Of a stretch of 64,000 bases of DNA, positions 27,455 to 35,490 are shown piece after piece (positions within the stretch are counted from its first letter, which is position 1; the number at the start of each line of letters is the position of its first letter). Position numbers and translations under genes: made by a program. The stretch is taken from the NCBI GenBank assembly GCA_964371305.1, contig CAYJLA010000002.1:1-64000 (forward strand). The letters run 5' to 3'. The notes under the pieces were generated by a model. The model saw nothing but the letters and a program-made list of their open reading frames with translations, did no database searches and was not told the origin of the DNA. Origin of the DNA: CAYJLA01 sp964371305. Its GTDB lineage: Bacteria > Bacillota_I > Bacilli_A > RFN20 > CAG-826.

Positions 27455-28479
27455 TGGACATTTCTTTATTTGATTTTAATCTGCCAGAAGAATTAATATC
27501 CCAAAACCCTTCTATTAAAAGAGATGAATCTAAATTACTCATCTGCAATAAGAAAGAACAAACCTTGGAAGATAAGCGGTTTTTTAATATTATTGATTAT
27601 TTAAAAAAAGGCGACATACTAGTCAGGAATAACACAAAAGTTTTGCCTGTAAGACTTTATGGAGTGAAAAAGATTACTAATGCAAAAGTAGAAGTAGTTT
27701 TATTAAAAAACATTAAAGATGATATTTGGGAATGTTTAGTTGGTAATGCCAAAGTTGTAAAAGTAGGGGTAGAAATCTCTTTTGGTAATGATGACTTAGT
27801 GGCAAAATGTATCGAAACAAAAGACGAAGGAATAAGAATATTAGATTTTTCTTATAACGGTATATTCGTTGAAATATTAGATAAAATTGGAAATATGCCA
27901 TTACCGCCTTATATAAAAGAGCAACTAGTAAGTAATGACCGCTACCAGACTATTTATGCAAAGCATATAGGAAGTTCTGCTGCACCAACAGCTGGATTTC
28001 ATTTTACTGAAGAATTAGTTAGACAACTTGAATTAATGGGTGTAGAGATTCTGGATATAACATTACATATAGGATTAGGCACTTTTAGACCGGTAAAAGT
28101 AAATAATACAGATGATCATATTATGCATGAAGAAGAATTTGAAATGTCAGCGGAAGTAGCAACAAAACTTAACGTGGCAAAAAGCGAAGGAAGAAGAATT
28201 ATTGCTGTAGGAACAACAAGTGTTAGAACCTTAGAAGCTATATATTCTAAATATGGCACTTTTATAGAAGCCAAAGAGTCAACAAGTATTTTTATCTTCC
28301 CTGGTTATACATTTAAATGCGTTGATGCCATCATTACTAACTTTCATCTTCCAAAGTCCACACTCATTATGTTAGTTTCAGCTTTTTTAGGAAGAGAATT
28401 TGCTTTAAAAGCATATGAACATGCAATCGAGAATAAATATAAGTTTTTTTCGTTTGGAGATAGTTCGTTTTTGTATTAA
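27454..28479 (+). CDS. queA: S-adenosylmethionine:tRNA ribosyltransferase-isomerase
   Basis: 341 residues, full length. The 'LPEELISQNPS' start, 'VRNNTKVLPVRLYG', 'GSSAAPTAGFHFTEEL', 'HIGLGTFRPVK' and 'NFHLPKSTLIMLVSAF' motifs are characteristic. It transfers the ribose of SAM to preQ1 in tRNA, making epoxyqueuosine. It overlaps tgt by one base and is followed by queH after two bases. Confidence 0.95.
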
Positions 28480-28481
28480 TT

Positions 28482-29114
28482 ATGGAAGAAAAAATAAATT
28501 ATCATAAGCAAATGCTTAAACAATTAGAAGCAATAGGGAATAGTAAACCAACAATTTTATTACATGCTTGTTGTGGTCCGTGTGGAGCATATCCAATTGT
28601 CTTATTGTCGATGTATTTTAAAGTTACAGTATATTACAATAGTGAAAATGTGTATCCAATCGACGAATACAATAAACGCTTTTATGCACTAGAATCATTA
28701 ATAAATCAATTAAATGAAGAAGGCAATGATGTTAAACTAGTGAAAAAAGTTACATACATGTATGAAGAATATGAAAAACACTTAGATTTAGTAAATGATC
28801 ACAGAGAAGGTGGTAGTAGATGTAAGTTTTGCTATAAAAAAAGAATGGAAGAAGGGTTTCATTATGCAAGAGAGCATAATTTTGATTACTATACGACTGT
28901 AATGACCTCTTCTAGGCAGAAATCTTCTCAAGTAATGAATGAGATAGGAAACATACTTAAAGTCCGTTATAAAGGTGTTAATTACCTTAATAGTGATTTT
29001 AAGAAAGATGATGGAATCATAAAAGGAAACGAAATAGTTTCTAGATGTAACATATACAGACAAAATTACTGTGGTTGTAGATATTCATTACAAGATAGAA
29101 AAAACATAAACTAA
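28482..29114 (+). CDS. queH: Epoxyqueuosine reductase QueH
   Basis: 210 residues of the DUF208/QueH family, with the HACCGPC cluster-binding motif near the N terminus, a central 'SRCKFCYKKRMEEG' and the C-terminal 'NYCGCRYS'. It reduces epoxyqueuosine to queuosine and replaces the unrelated QueG. With queT, tgt and queA this completes salvage from preQ1 to Q. No Shine-Dalgarno site; translation is likely coupled to queA. Confidence 0.92.
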   Translation: MEEKINYHKQMLKQLEAIGNSKPTILLHACCGPCGAYPIVLLSMYFKVTVYYNSENVYPIDEYNKRFYALESLINQLNEEGNDVKLVKKVTYMYEEYEKHLDLVNDHREGGSRCKFCYKKRMEEGFHYAREHNFDYYTTVMTSSRQKSSQVMNEIGNILKVRYKGVNYLNSDFKKDDGIIKGNEIVSRCNIYRQNYCGCRYSLQDRKNIN

Positions 29115-29167
29115 TAATTATATTATTTTATATAATATAGGCAAGTGTTTTTTATATAAAAAATTTG

Positions 29168-29181
29168 TGAAAACGTTTTCA
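29168..29181. promoter_or_regulatory. Catabolite-responsive element (cre)
   Basis: TGAAAACGTTTTCA is a perfect palindrome and matches the CcpA cre consensus at every position. It lies between a TATAAT at 29131-29136 and the promoter at 29204-29232, so it could repress either by overlap or by road-block. The gene that follows is the 73-residue protein. Confidence 0.7.
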
Positions 29182-29203
29182 TAATAAAAATCATTTTTAT
29201 GTG

Positions 29204-29232
29204 TTGATTTTATATTTTTATATGTCTAATAT
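29204..29232 (+). promoter_or_regulatory. Promoter of the 73-residue protein gene
   Basis: TTGATT at 29204-29209 and TAATAT at 29227-29232 are spaced by 17 bases. The start of transcription would be about 45 bases before the ATG. Confidence 0.5.
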
Positions 29233-29284
29233 ATGACTGGTTAATTTAAATATTAACCTTAAAGTAAAGAAAGGAGAGAGGACA

Positions 29285-29506
29285 ATGAAGTATTATTCAT
29301 TAACAGGAGTTGTTGCTGGACAAACTATTCAATTTAGAAAAAAGTTTAAAAGAAGAAATGACGCAATTAACTATATGTTTAAATATTATGGTAATCATTA
29401 CTTAGGTAATTTAACTGTTGAAGATACTATTGAAATTAAAAAGCATAACGTAGAATATGTTTGCAATCAATACAATAGATTTATTATCTCTAGATCACTA
29501 GCATAA
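29285..29506 (+). CDS. Small basic protein of unknown function
   Basis: 73 residues, strongly basic in the first half (FRKKFKRRNDAINYMF) with a likely beta-alpha-beta make-up; no membrane segment. Good AAAGGAGAG upstream, its own promoter, a perfect cre site before it and a terminator after it make this a real single-gene unit. A DNA- or RNA-binding role is a guess based on charge only. Confidence 0.6.
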   Translation: MKYYSLTGVVAGQTIQFRKKFKRRNDAINYMFKYYGNHYLGNLTVEDTIEIKKHNVEYVCNQYNRFIISRSLA

Positions 29507-29530
29507 TATGAAACATTATAATCAGTAACC

Positions 29531-29566
29531 AAATCCCTATAGACTAAAATTTATAAGGGATTTTTT
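29531..29566 (+). terminator. Terminator after the 73-residue protein gene
   Basis: AATCCCTATA pairs with TATAAGGGATT (one bulge) and is followed by a T run. Confidence 0.7.
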
Positions 29567-29597
29567 ATTTGTTTTAAAGCGTGTTGTTATATTTATT

Positions 29598-29650
29598 GAG
29601 AAAATCTTCTCGTGGATTCTATTAAATTACAAGATTTTTCTCTTTTCTAG
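29598..29650. other. Second hairpin in the 29507-29812 spacer
   Basis: The 306-base gap 29507-29812 holds the terminator above and then GAGAAAATCTT (29598-29608), which pairs with AAGATTTTTCTC (29631-29642) around a 22-base loop and leads into TTTTC. It may be a second terminator or part of a processed RNA. The rest of the gap holds the promoter and an A/T palindrome listed separately; I see no gene. Confidence 0.35.
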
Positions 29651-29678
29651 ACTGCGATTATTATCTTTCTTATTAAAT

Positions 29679-29707
29679 TTGACAATTTTATTTAAAAATG
29701 TTTCAAT
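29679..29707 (+). promoter_or_regulatory. Promoter of the 29813 lipoprotein gene
   Basis: TTGACA at 29679-29684, 17 bases, TTCAAT at 29702-29707. The predicted leader of about 100 bases contains a 22-base all-A/T-type palindrome (29731-29752) and a short CTAATT/AATTAG stem just before AAGGAG. Confidence 0.5.
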
Positions 29708-29812
29708 AAAATTAAATTAAAAGGTTAATATATACATATATATATATGTATATTAATATAAAATTGCCCTAATTACATGAACGGGATACAAATTAGTTAA
29801 GGAGAAAACTAA

Positions 29813-30607
29813 ATGAAAAAACTTATATATTTGTTGATGGTTATGGTACTAATTGGATGTACACCAGAAAATATTGGACCTGTTGAAAAAAATTTGATTA
29901 TAGAAATGGTTGAAAAACAAAAGGAAAATGCGGTAGACAATACATCTTTTGGATTTACACACTTTGATTATTCTAACGTAGGGACATTTAATAATTCTCA
30001 TACTGAAGTAATAACAGGAATTGACGGAACCATCATTACAGCAAACAAAAATCAGTTATATTACTCTGAAGCTAGTCTATATAATCACGATTATAAACAG
30101 TATTTTTATGATGAAGATTCGAGTTATTTTTATATATTAACTGGTAATGAAGAAGATGGAACATATTCTGGCACTAAACAATTGATGAATAAAGCAAGTG
30201 CCATTAATTACGTTGATGACAATACTACCTTTAATAACGACTATGATAAGTATATAAGCTCCTTTGATTTTATACTTAATATACTAGATACTTATGATGC
30301 ATATTTTTATAGTGAAAATGGCCGCCTTGGTTTAGATGAAGTAAATATAAGTAAAGAATTTGACTTAGTTATTAACCGTCAAAATGAAATTTCATATATT
30401 ATTCGCTTTAGTAATGAACAAGTCATAAACGTTATGAGTTATATGTTGGATGAAAATGATAAAAGAAATAATACAATTTTTTCAAACGAAATAAATGAAT
30501 GCATCCGTTTTTCGTATATGAACTTAAATGCAGACTTTAAAAACATTCTTCAAACCGATCCTAGTGAACTACTTAAATACAACATAACCGATATTACTGT
30601 AGAATAA
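29813..30607 (+). CDS. Lipoprotein of unknown function
   Basis: 264 residues with a signal ending in LIGC. The mature protein is acidic, Asn/Tyr-rich and of mixed structure with no recognised motif. AAGGAG precedes the ATG. It converges on the 611-residue lipoprotein gene, with a shared terminator between. Confidence 0.6.
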   Translation: MKKLIYLLMVMVLIGCTPENIGPVEKNLIIEMVEKQKENAVDNTSFGFTHFDYSNVGTFNNSHTEVITGIDGTIITANKNQLYYSEASLYNHDYKQYFYDEDSSYFYILTGNEEDGTYSGTKQLMNKASAINYVDDNTTFNNDYDKYISSFDFILNILDTYDAYFYSENGRLGLDEVNISKEFDLVINRQNEISYIIRFSNEQVINVMSYMLDENDKRNNTIFSNEINECIRFSYMNLNADFKNILQTDPSELLKYNITDITVE

Positions 30608-30640
30608 AAAAATCGCAAGAATTATATCTTACGATTTTTG
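30607..30640. terminator. Bidirectional terminator between convergent lipoprotein genes
   Basis: AAATCGCAAGA pairs with TCTTACGATTT with one mismatch. It is flanked by A on the left and T on the right, so it can serve both strands. Confidence 0.7.
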
Positions 30641-30669
30641 TAGCAAGTAATTAGACAAATACTATTAAA

Positions 30670-32505
30670 CTAAGCCACACCAAGAACAATAGGGGTGTTG
30701 TTTGTTGGAATGTTTTCAGGTATATGTTCTCCTGTATTTTCTGTATATAGAAACGTTTTTACATCTTGAATACTTGAGTGTATATTTTCGATATAAGAAT
30801 GGTATTGAATGCCAACATTATCATCTTTAACAATCATTTCTATGGTATTAGTAAAACCTATGGTTGGGCTCCCCCCCTTTTGACTAATAGAATATAATTC
30901 TTTAGTTCCAAATACATGATTACTAATGCCGCTTAAAAAATATGAAGCATTAGCTAATTCAACACTTATGTTAGTTGTAGTTGTTGTATCATTGTTGTCA
31001 ATCATGATATTTACTTCAACTTGTTCACCTCCATCAATAAAATTAACAGTTGATTGAAACAAACCATCACCAAACCCAGCAATTTCTATGCTTTCAATCT
31101 CTTCAACTGAAAATATGTTGTTGCTATAAGTTATATTGTTATATATAGTGTTAAATGCATCCGTTTCTGTTTTATACAACAATTCTTGAGTCATTATAAG
31201 TGCATCGTGTATATAACCGCTAGTAGTGAAGTCTCCTCCTATATCATAGAAATGATTAGTAAAATCAATTATTTCTGTATTTTGCTGCATTAAATATGTG
31301 TATAAACTTGAATCATTAGTAATTTCTGTAACACTTTCTGCGTTAGCGTCGTACAATGGTAAATCGTCGCTATCTGCTGGCGGAGTAAGCATAGTAATAA
31401 GTTTTTCTATTGCAATATACGAGTTGTGGACAGTTTCGTATTCGTCAACAGGTCCTTCATCGTCAGTTACACTAGGTATTGGTATTTGACTAACACTGCC
31501 TTCATTTCCAAAACCACCTGTAATTGGTATGCTCGAAAGTGATACAAATTCATCAGTGTCAAATTCGATATTCAATGCTTCATTATATGTTGTTAAAGGT
31601 CCGTTTTCCTCAACTAGTTTGTCATACCTTTCTTCATTAGTTGTTTTAAGTTTGTCTTTTAATAAAGCGGCACCTGCAAGCATTTCATCATCAGAGGTAT
31701 TTCCGTCTCTATTTGTAAATTCTTCATCATGTATTTTGCCATCAGAGAAAACCTCCGCATAAAATGAGTCAAAACCATCTTTTTCCGAATATGTAAATAG
31801 TACATTTTTCATAGTAGCAACATTAAAGTATAAGTGCTGAACTGATTTCTCTTCATTTGTATTAGTTTCTAAAGTATAAGAGAAACCATAGTTAGTTGTA
31901 GAATAATCAAATACTTCAAAATAGATATTAACTGTACCCTCTAAATCATCTGCAATAGGAACATTCATGGATTCCAAAAACTCTCTTTGATCATAAGTTG
32001 TGTGCGAAGTTAGCAAATCTTCACCGTCAAACCCAGTAATAGTGAAGTTTGTAAGTATGTTTTTAAACGCTGTGAGTAATCCATTAGCATTTACGTTTGA
32101 TGAAGCAGTAACAGTAGAATTAATGTTATCAAATGAATAGCTAAATGCTTCATCACCCAATTGTCTCAGAGTTTCTTGCGTTGCTTTTGCAACAACATAA
32201 TAGACAGAAAGGTACCCCTGATATAACACCTGAGCACCACTGCTATCATAAAATTCTCCATTTTCGTACATGTAGTCCATGAATGATGAAACACTATCGA
32301 ATATGTTATCAACATTCTTCTTTGTGTCAATTGCATTTGAACGTCTTGTCTTGGTTGCATTTTCATGGTTTTTAGTAAGTGCAGTGTTTGTTTTGTCGAT
32401 CATTGCGATACCACGTTGAGCATCTGTTTGCGTAGGATTGCACGATGCCAGTACAGTAAGAGATAATGCCGCTAATGCAAGCGATGTATAAATTCTTTTT
32501 TTCAT
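30670..32505 (-). CDS. Large lipoprotein of unknown function
   Basis: 611 residues, signal ending in LASC. The mature part is very acidic, Asp/Glu/Asn/Thr-rich, with a helical N-terminal half and beta-rich C-terminal half; no enzyme signature. AAGGAG lies 10 bases before the ATG. A run of seven Cs on the plus strand at 30871-30877 (seven Gs in the coding strand, in a Lys-Gly-Gly-Ser stretch) is unusual for this base composition and is a possible slippage site. Confidence 0.62.
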   Translation of the reverse strand: MKKRIYTSLALAALSLTVLASCNPTQTDAQRGIAMIDKTNTALTKNHENATKTRRSNAIDTKKNVDNIFDSVSSFMDYMYENGEFYDSSGAQVLYQGYLSVYYVVAKATQETLRQLGDEAFSYSFDNINSTVTASSNVNANGLLTAFKNILTNFTITGFDGEDLLTSHTTYDQREFLESMNVPIADDLEGTVNIYFEVFDYSTTNYGFSYTLETNTNEEKSVQHLYFNVATMKNVLFTYSEKDGFDSFYAEVFSDGKIHDEEFTNRDGNTSDDEMLAGAALLKDKLKTTNEERYDKLVEENGPLTTYNEALNIEFDTDEFVSLSSIPITGGFGNEGSVSQIPIPSVTDDEGPVDEYETVHNSYIAIEKLITMLTPPADSDDLPLYDANAESVTEITNDSSLYTYLMQQNTEIIDFTNHFYDIGGDFTTSGYIHDALIMTQELLYKTETDAFNTIYNNITYSNNIFSVEEIESIEIAGFGDGLFQSTVNFIDGGEQVEVNIMIDNNDTTTTTNISVELANASYFLSGISNHVFGTKELYSISQKGGSPTIGFTNTIEMIVKDDNVGIQYHSYIENIHSSIQDVKTFLYTENTGEHIPENIPTNNTPIVLGVA

Positions 32506-32717
32506 TAAGTAGTTCTCCTTAATTTAATAATCGATTTAATTATATATTAACTAATTACTTTTTACAACGAATAGTACCATGATTGCGAGTAACTATGAAT
32601 TTAACTTCCATTAGTTGTGGAATGTACAACATTAACAAATGGATAGAAGTTGTTTATGCAATTTGTAGATAATTTATAGATATATATTAATTTATAAAGA
32701 CAATTAAGCATCATGAA

Positions 32718-32746
32718 TTGCGTGTGTATTCCTTTTAGACTATAAT
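32718..32746 (+). promoter_or_regulatory. Promoter of the PfkB-family kinase gene
   Basis: TTGCGT at 32718-32723, 17 bases, TATAAT at 32741-32746; the leader is about 20 bases and has no clear Shine-Dalgarno site. Confidence 0.55.
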
Positions 32747-32773
32747 TTTCTTAAGAAAGAAACGAATTTACTT

Positions 32774-33715
32774 ATGAAAAAAATTGTTGTGTTTGGATCA
32801 TTTATTTATGACTTAGTTACTAGTATGAATCGTTTTCCAAAAGCTGGAGAATCCGTAATTGGAACGACATTTGAGTCTTTTCCTGGGGGGAAAGGTGCTA
32901 ACCAGTGCATTGCAGTAAAAAGACTCGGTGGCAACGTAGAAATGATTGGTAAAGTTGGAAACGATGAATATGGCAAAAAGTTTATTAATATATTTAAAGA
33001 AGAAGGTATTGATGTATCTTCAATAGAAGTTTCCCAAACAAAGTCTACAGGAGTTGGAAACATCCAATTAAATAAAAAAGGACAAAATAGAATATGCGTT
33101 ATTTTAGGCGCTAACTTAGATTTCGATTCCGACAATTTAGAAAAAAACAAGAAGATTATTGAGAATGCTGATTATTTCTTAACACAGTTTGAAATGGATA
33201 TTGAAATAACAAATTGCGCAATTAAATATGCAAAAGAAAAAGGGTTAGTAGTAGTTGTTAATCCTGCACCAGCTAGAGAAATAGATGATGAAATAGTTCA
33301 CTTAATTGACTATTTAACACCAAATGAAACTGAATTGGAGTTCCTTTCTGGTATTAAAATCAATTCAATCGAAGACGCTGTGAATGGGTGCAATGTATTA
33401 ATAAAAAAAGGTGTGAAGAATTTAGTAGTTACACTCGATAGCAAAGGATGTCTTTATGTTTCAAAAGAGAAATCATTTTTAGTTCCTGGATATAAAGTTG
33501 ATAGAATAGATTCAGTAGGTGCAGGAGATTCTTTTAATGGCGCATTAGTTGTATCTCTAGCAAATGGAAAGAATATTGAAGAGTCTCTTAAGTTTGCAAA
33601 TGCAATGGGGGCACTTACAGTAACTCAAAAAGGCGCAATACCATCATTGCAAAAAATTGATGTAGTTAATGAGTTTGTTTGCAATAATAAAAATCTAGAA
33701 ATTAAATATTTATAA
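32774..33715 (+). CDS. PfkB-family sugar kinase, probably ribokinase
   Basis: 313 residues. Substrate loop 'FPGGKGANQCIAVKRLGG' near residues 37-54 and the C-terminal ATP/anion-hole motif 'DSVGAGDSFNGAL' are intact. The GGKGAN signature and the 'GKVGNDEYG' and 'NPAPAREI' segments fit ribokinase best. No ribose transporter is nearby; it stands just before the carbohydrate locus but has its own promoter. Confidence 0.82.
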   Translation: MKKIVVFGSFIYDLVTSMNRFPKAGESVIGTTFESFPGGKGANQCIAVKRLGGNVEMIGKVGNDEYGKKFINIFKEEGIDVSSIEVSQTKSTGVGNIQLNKKGQNRICVILGANLDFDSDNLEKNKKIIENADYFLTQFEMDIEITNCAIKYAKEKGLVVVVNPAPAREIDDEIVHLIDYLTPNETELEFLSGIKINSIEDAVNGCNVLIKKGVKNLVVTLDSKGCLYVSKEKSFLVPGYKVDRIDSVGAGDSFNGALVVSLANGKNIEESLKFANAMGALTVTQKGAIPSLQKIDVVNEFVCNNKNLEIKYL

Positions 33716-33751
33716 AGAATTTTTGTAAATATATTTTCCGTTATAGTTTTG

Positions 33752-33806
33752 TCTACCTTTATAGCAGTTTTGTCATATTTTTTTATGCAAATGCTACCAA
33801 TATAAT
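33752..33806 (+). promoter_or_regulatory. Regulon promoter P1 (shared upstream element)
   Basis: TCTACC at 33752-33757, GCAGTTTT at 33764-33771, then TTGTCA-like sequence and TATAAT at 33801-33806. TCTACC to -10 is 49 bases. No consensus -35 is present at the 17-base position, so an activator is likely. Compare the promoters at 35386, 40683, 50384 and 60011. Confidence 0.75.
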
Positions 33807-33811
33807 AAACA

Positions 33812-33825
33812 TATAAGCGTTTACA
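33812..33825. promoter_or_regulatory. cre-like or LacI-type operator at the transcription start of P1
   Basis: TATAAGCGTTTACA matches the cre consensus at 13 of 14 positions and lies on the predicted transcription start of the 33846 gene, where binding would block initiation. Either CcpA or the LacI-type regulator at 58976 could be the binder. Confidence 0.5.
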
Positions 33826-33845
33826 TGCAAAAATAAGGAGAAAAT

Positions 33846-35330
33846 ATGAAGAAAACAAAACTATTAGTTTGTAGTGCTTTAGTTGCATTACTCGGCGTCA
33901 CAGTTTTTTCAAGCAGTGTTACAAATAAGAACGTTATTGGAACGCATGCTGCTGTTAATTCATCATTTGTAGAAGGTGAAGATAGAAAATTAGATAGCTT
34001 AACAGGAAGAGAAAATTTAATTGATGAAACTTTATTTGATTACCAAGCAATTGAAGGTGCACACACATGGCAAAATAAAGATGTATTGAGAGTCAATATG
34101 AGCAATATTGCAGCAACTCAAAGAATTTATGGTGTAGCACCTAAATTAAATAGAGTAGGTAGATTAGGTGTGCTTGCCATAGAACTCAAGAGTTCAAATG
34201 GAGTAACTTTGTCTGATTTAAATATTAAATACAATCGTGGAACATCACCAACTTCATATACTAATGTTACATTAAATTTTGCAGATGCAGTTGATGGTAA
34301 TGGTAATCCATTGCCTGAAATAACAAATCAATGGCAAACAATATATATCGATGCAGTTGATTCATTAGATGAAAGTTATTCTGACATTGCTTCATTCATT
34401 GGCGATGGAGGTGGTGGATACAGTGATTTCAGTATTCTACCAACTCAAGGTACAACTGGAAATCTAGACATCAATTACATTTGGTATGAAATAGAACAAG
34501 GATTGGGTTATTACAGCACCGGTGATGTTTATCAAATTGACAACTTTGATGGTAGAACAAGTGTTAGTGATGCAACAGGATCAAATGTTTATTGGAGAGA
34601 TTCATGGGCTGGCGGTACTATCGCTCCTAATAGAGTTATTTTATACAATACATCTTACTCAGTAGCTTCTCTTACTAATGGTAACGCTGACAATAAATAT
34701 GGTAACTTAGCAATTAATGCATTTATTGGTAGTATTTCAGAAGTAACGCCAATTTATACAACAAACAATGTAGATTTCTTTGAAGGTACTGCTGTTGCGT
34801 GGGCTAATTTAAGAGATCATAATAATGTGGAATTAGGAAGTATTTCTACTTCAGGTTTTGCGACCAAAGTTATTAATTTTGCAAATAGTGGCATTGAATA
34901 TAGTAATATGGTCGGCATAAAAATTACTGGTTCTAGCGGTGTAGCAATTAATGAAATTTATTTTACTGGAGAAAACACTGCGGCTAAAGGAATTAATGAT
35001 TTAGTTGATTATTTATTGCTTGAAGACACAGATGGCCAATGTAACACAAAGTTCAATACAGCTAAAACAATGTACTTAGGATTAAGTGAAACCGATAAAA
35101 CTACATTTACAACTGGAACTGATAGAATTGCAGAAGCCAGAGTTCGTTATGAAGCTTGGGCAACTCATTTAGGACAAAGTGCATACGATGCATCTGAAGT
35201 CTTATTAGGTGCACAAGGTGAAATGAATACTAATAACATAATTGCGGCTATTTCAATAATTAGTTTGGTAGGTACTTCAAGCATAATATTATTTGTATTC
35301 TTGAATAAAAGAAAAACTGTAAAAAGATAA
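33846..35330 (+). CDS. Modular surface protein A with C-terminal membrane anchor
   Basis: 494 residues. Sec signal (about 1-30) without lipobox, two beta-sandwich-like modules (about 45-215 and 220-375), a helical segment of about 80 residues, then a membrane helix near 465-487 with a basic tail (NKRKTVKR); no LPXTG motif. The second module opens with a 'VYQIDNFDGRTSVS' signature, followed by YWRDS and YSVAS, and the same signatures recur in the proteins at 35491 and 43388. I take these as carbohydrate-binding modules, by context only. AAGGAG upstream; regulated by promoter P1. Confidence 0.65.
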   Translation: MKKTKLLVCSALVALLGVTVFSSSVTNKNVIGTHAAVNSSFVEGEDRKLDSLTGRENLIDETLFDYQAIEGAHTWQNKDVLRVNMSNIAATQRIYGVAPKLNRVGRLGVLAIELKSSNGVTLSDLNIKYNRGTSPTSYTNVTLNFADAVDGNGNPLPEITNQWQTIYIDAVDSLDESYSDIASFIGDGGGGYSDFSILPTQGTTGNLDINYIWYEIEQGLGYYSTGDVYQIDNFDGRTSVSDATGSNVYWRDSWAGGTIAPNRVILYNTSYSVASLTNGNADNKYGNLAINAFIGSISEVTPIYTTNNVDFFEGTAVAWANLRDHNNVELGSISTSGFATKVINFANSGIEYSNMVGIKITGSSGVAINEIYFTGENTAAKGINDLVDYLLLEDTDGQCNTKFNTAKTMYLGLSETDKTTFTTGTDRIAEARVRYEAWATHLGQSAYDASEVLLGAQGEMNTNNIIAAISIISLVGTSSIILFVFLNKRKTVKR

Positions 35331-35338
35331 AATAGTTC

Positions 35339-35366
35339 AAAGGGCCGATTAGTTTCGGCCCTTTTT
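35339..35366 (+). terminator. Strong terminator after surface protein A
   Basis: AAAGGGCCGA pairs with TCGGCCCTTT across a 6-base loop, with a T run after. It separates P1 from P2 transcripts. Confidence 0.9.
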
Positions 35367-35385
35367 ATATTAATTTGCAGTTTAT

Positions 35386-35440
35386 TATGCTATTAATGCA
35401 GTTTTATGCCATTTATACAAAAGGAAAAGATTGATACAAT
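35386..35440 (+). promoter_or_regulatory. Regulon promoter P2 (shared upstream element, half conserved)
   Basis: GCAGTTTT at 35398-35405 lies 37 bases before the extended -10 TGATACAAT (-10 at 35435-35440), exactly the distance seen in P1. The TCTACC half at 35386 is degenerate. Confidence 0.6.
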
Positions 35441-35490
35441 TTTATTATCGAACAATAGATAATGTTTTAAAATATAAAGGAAGGTAAAAT

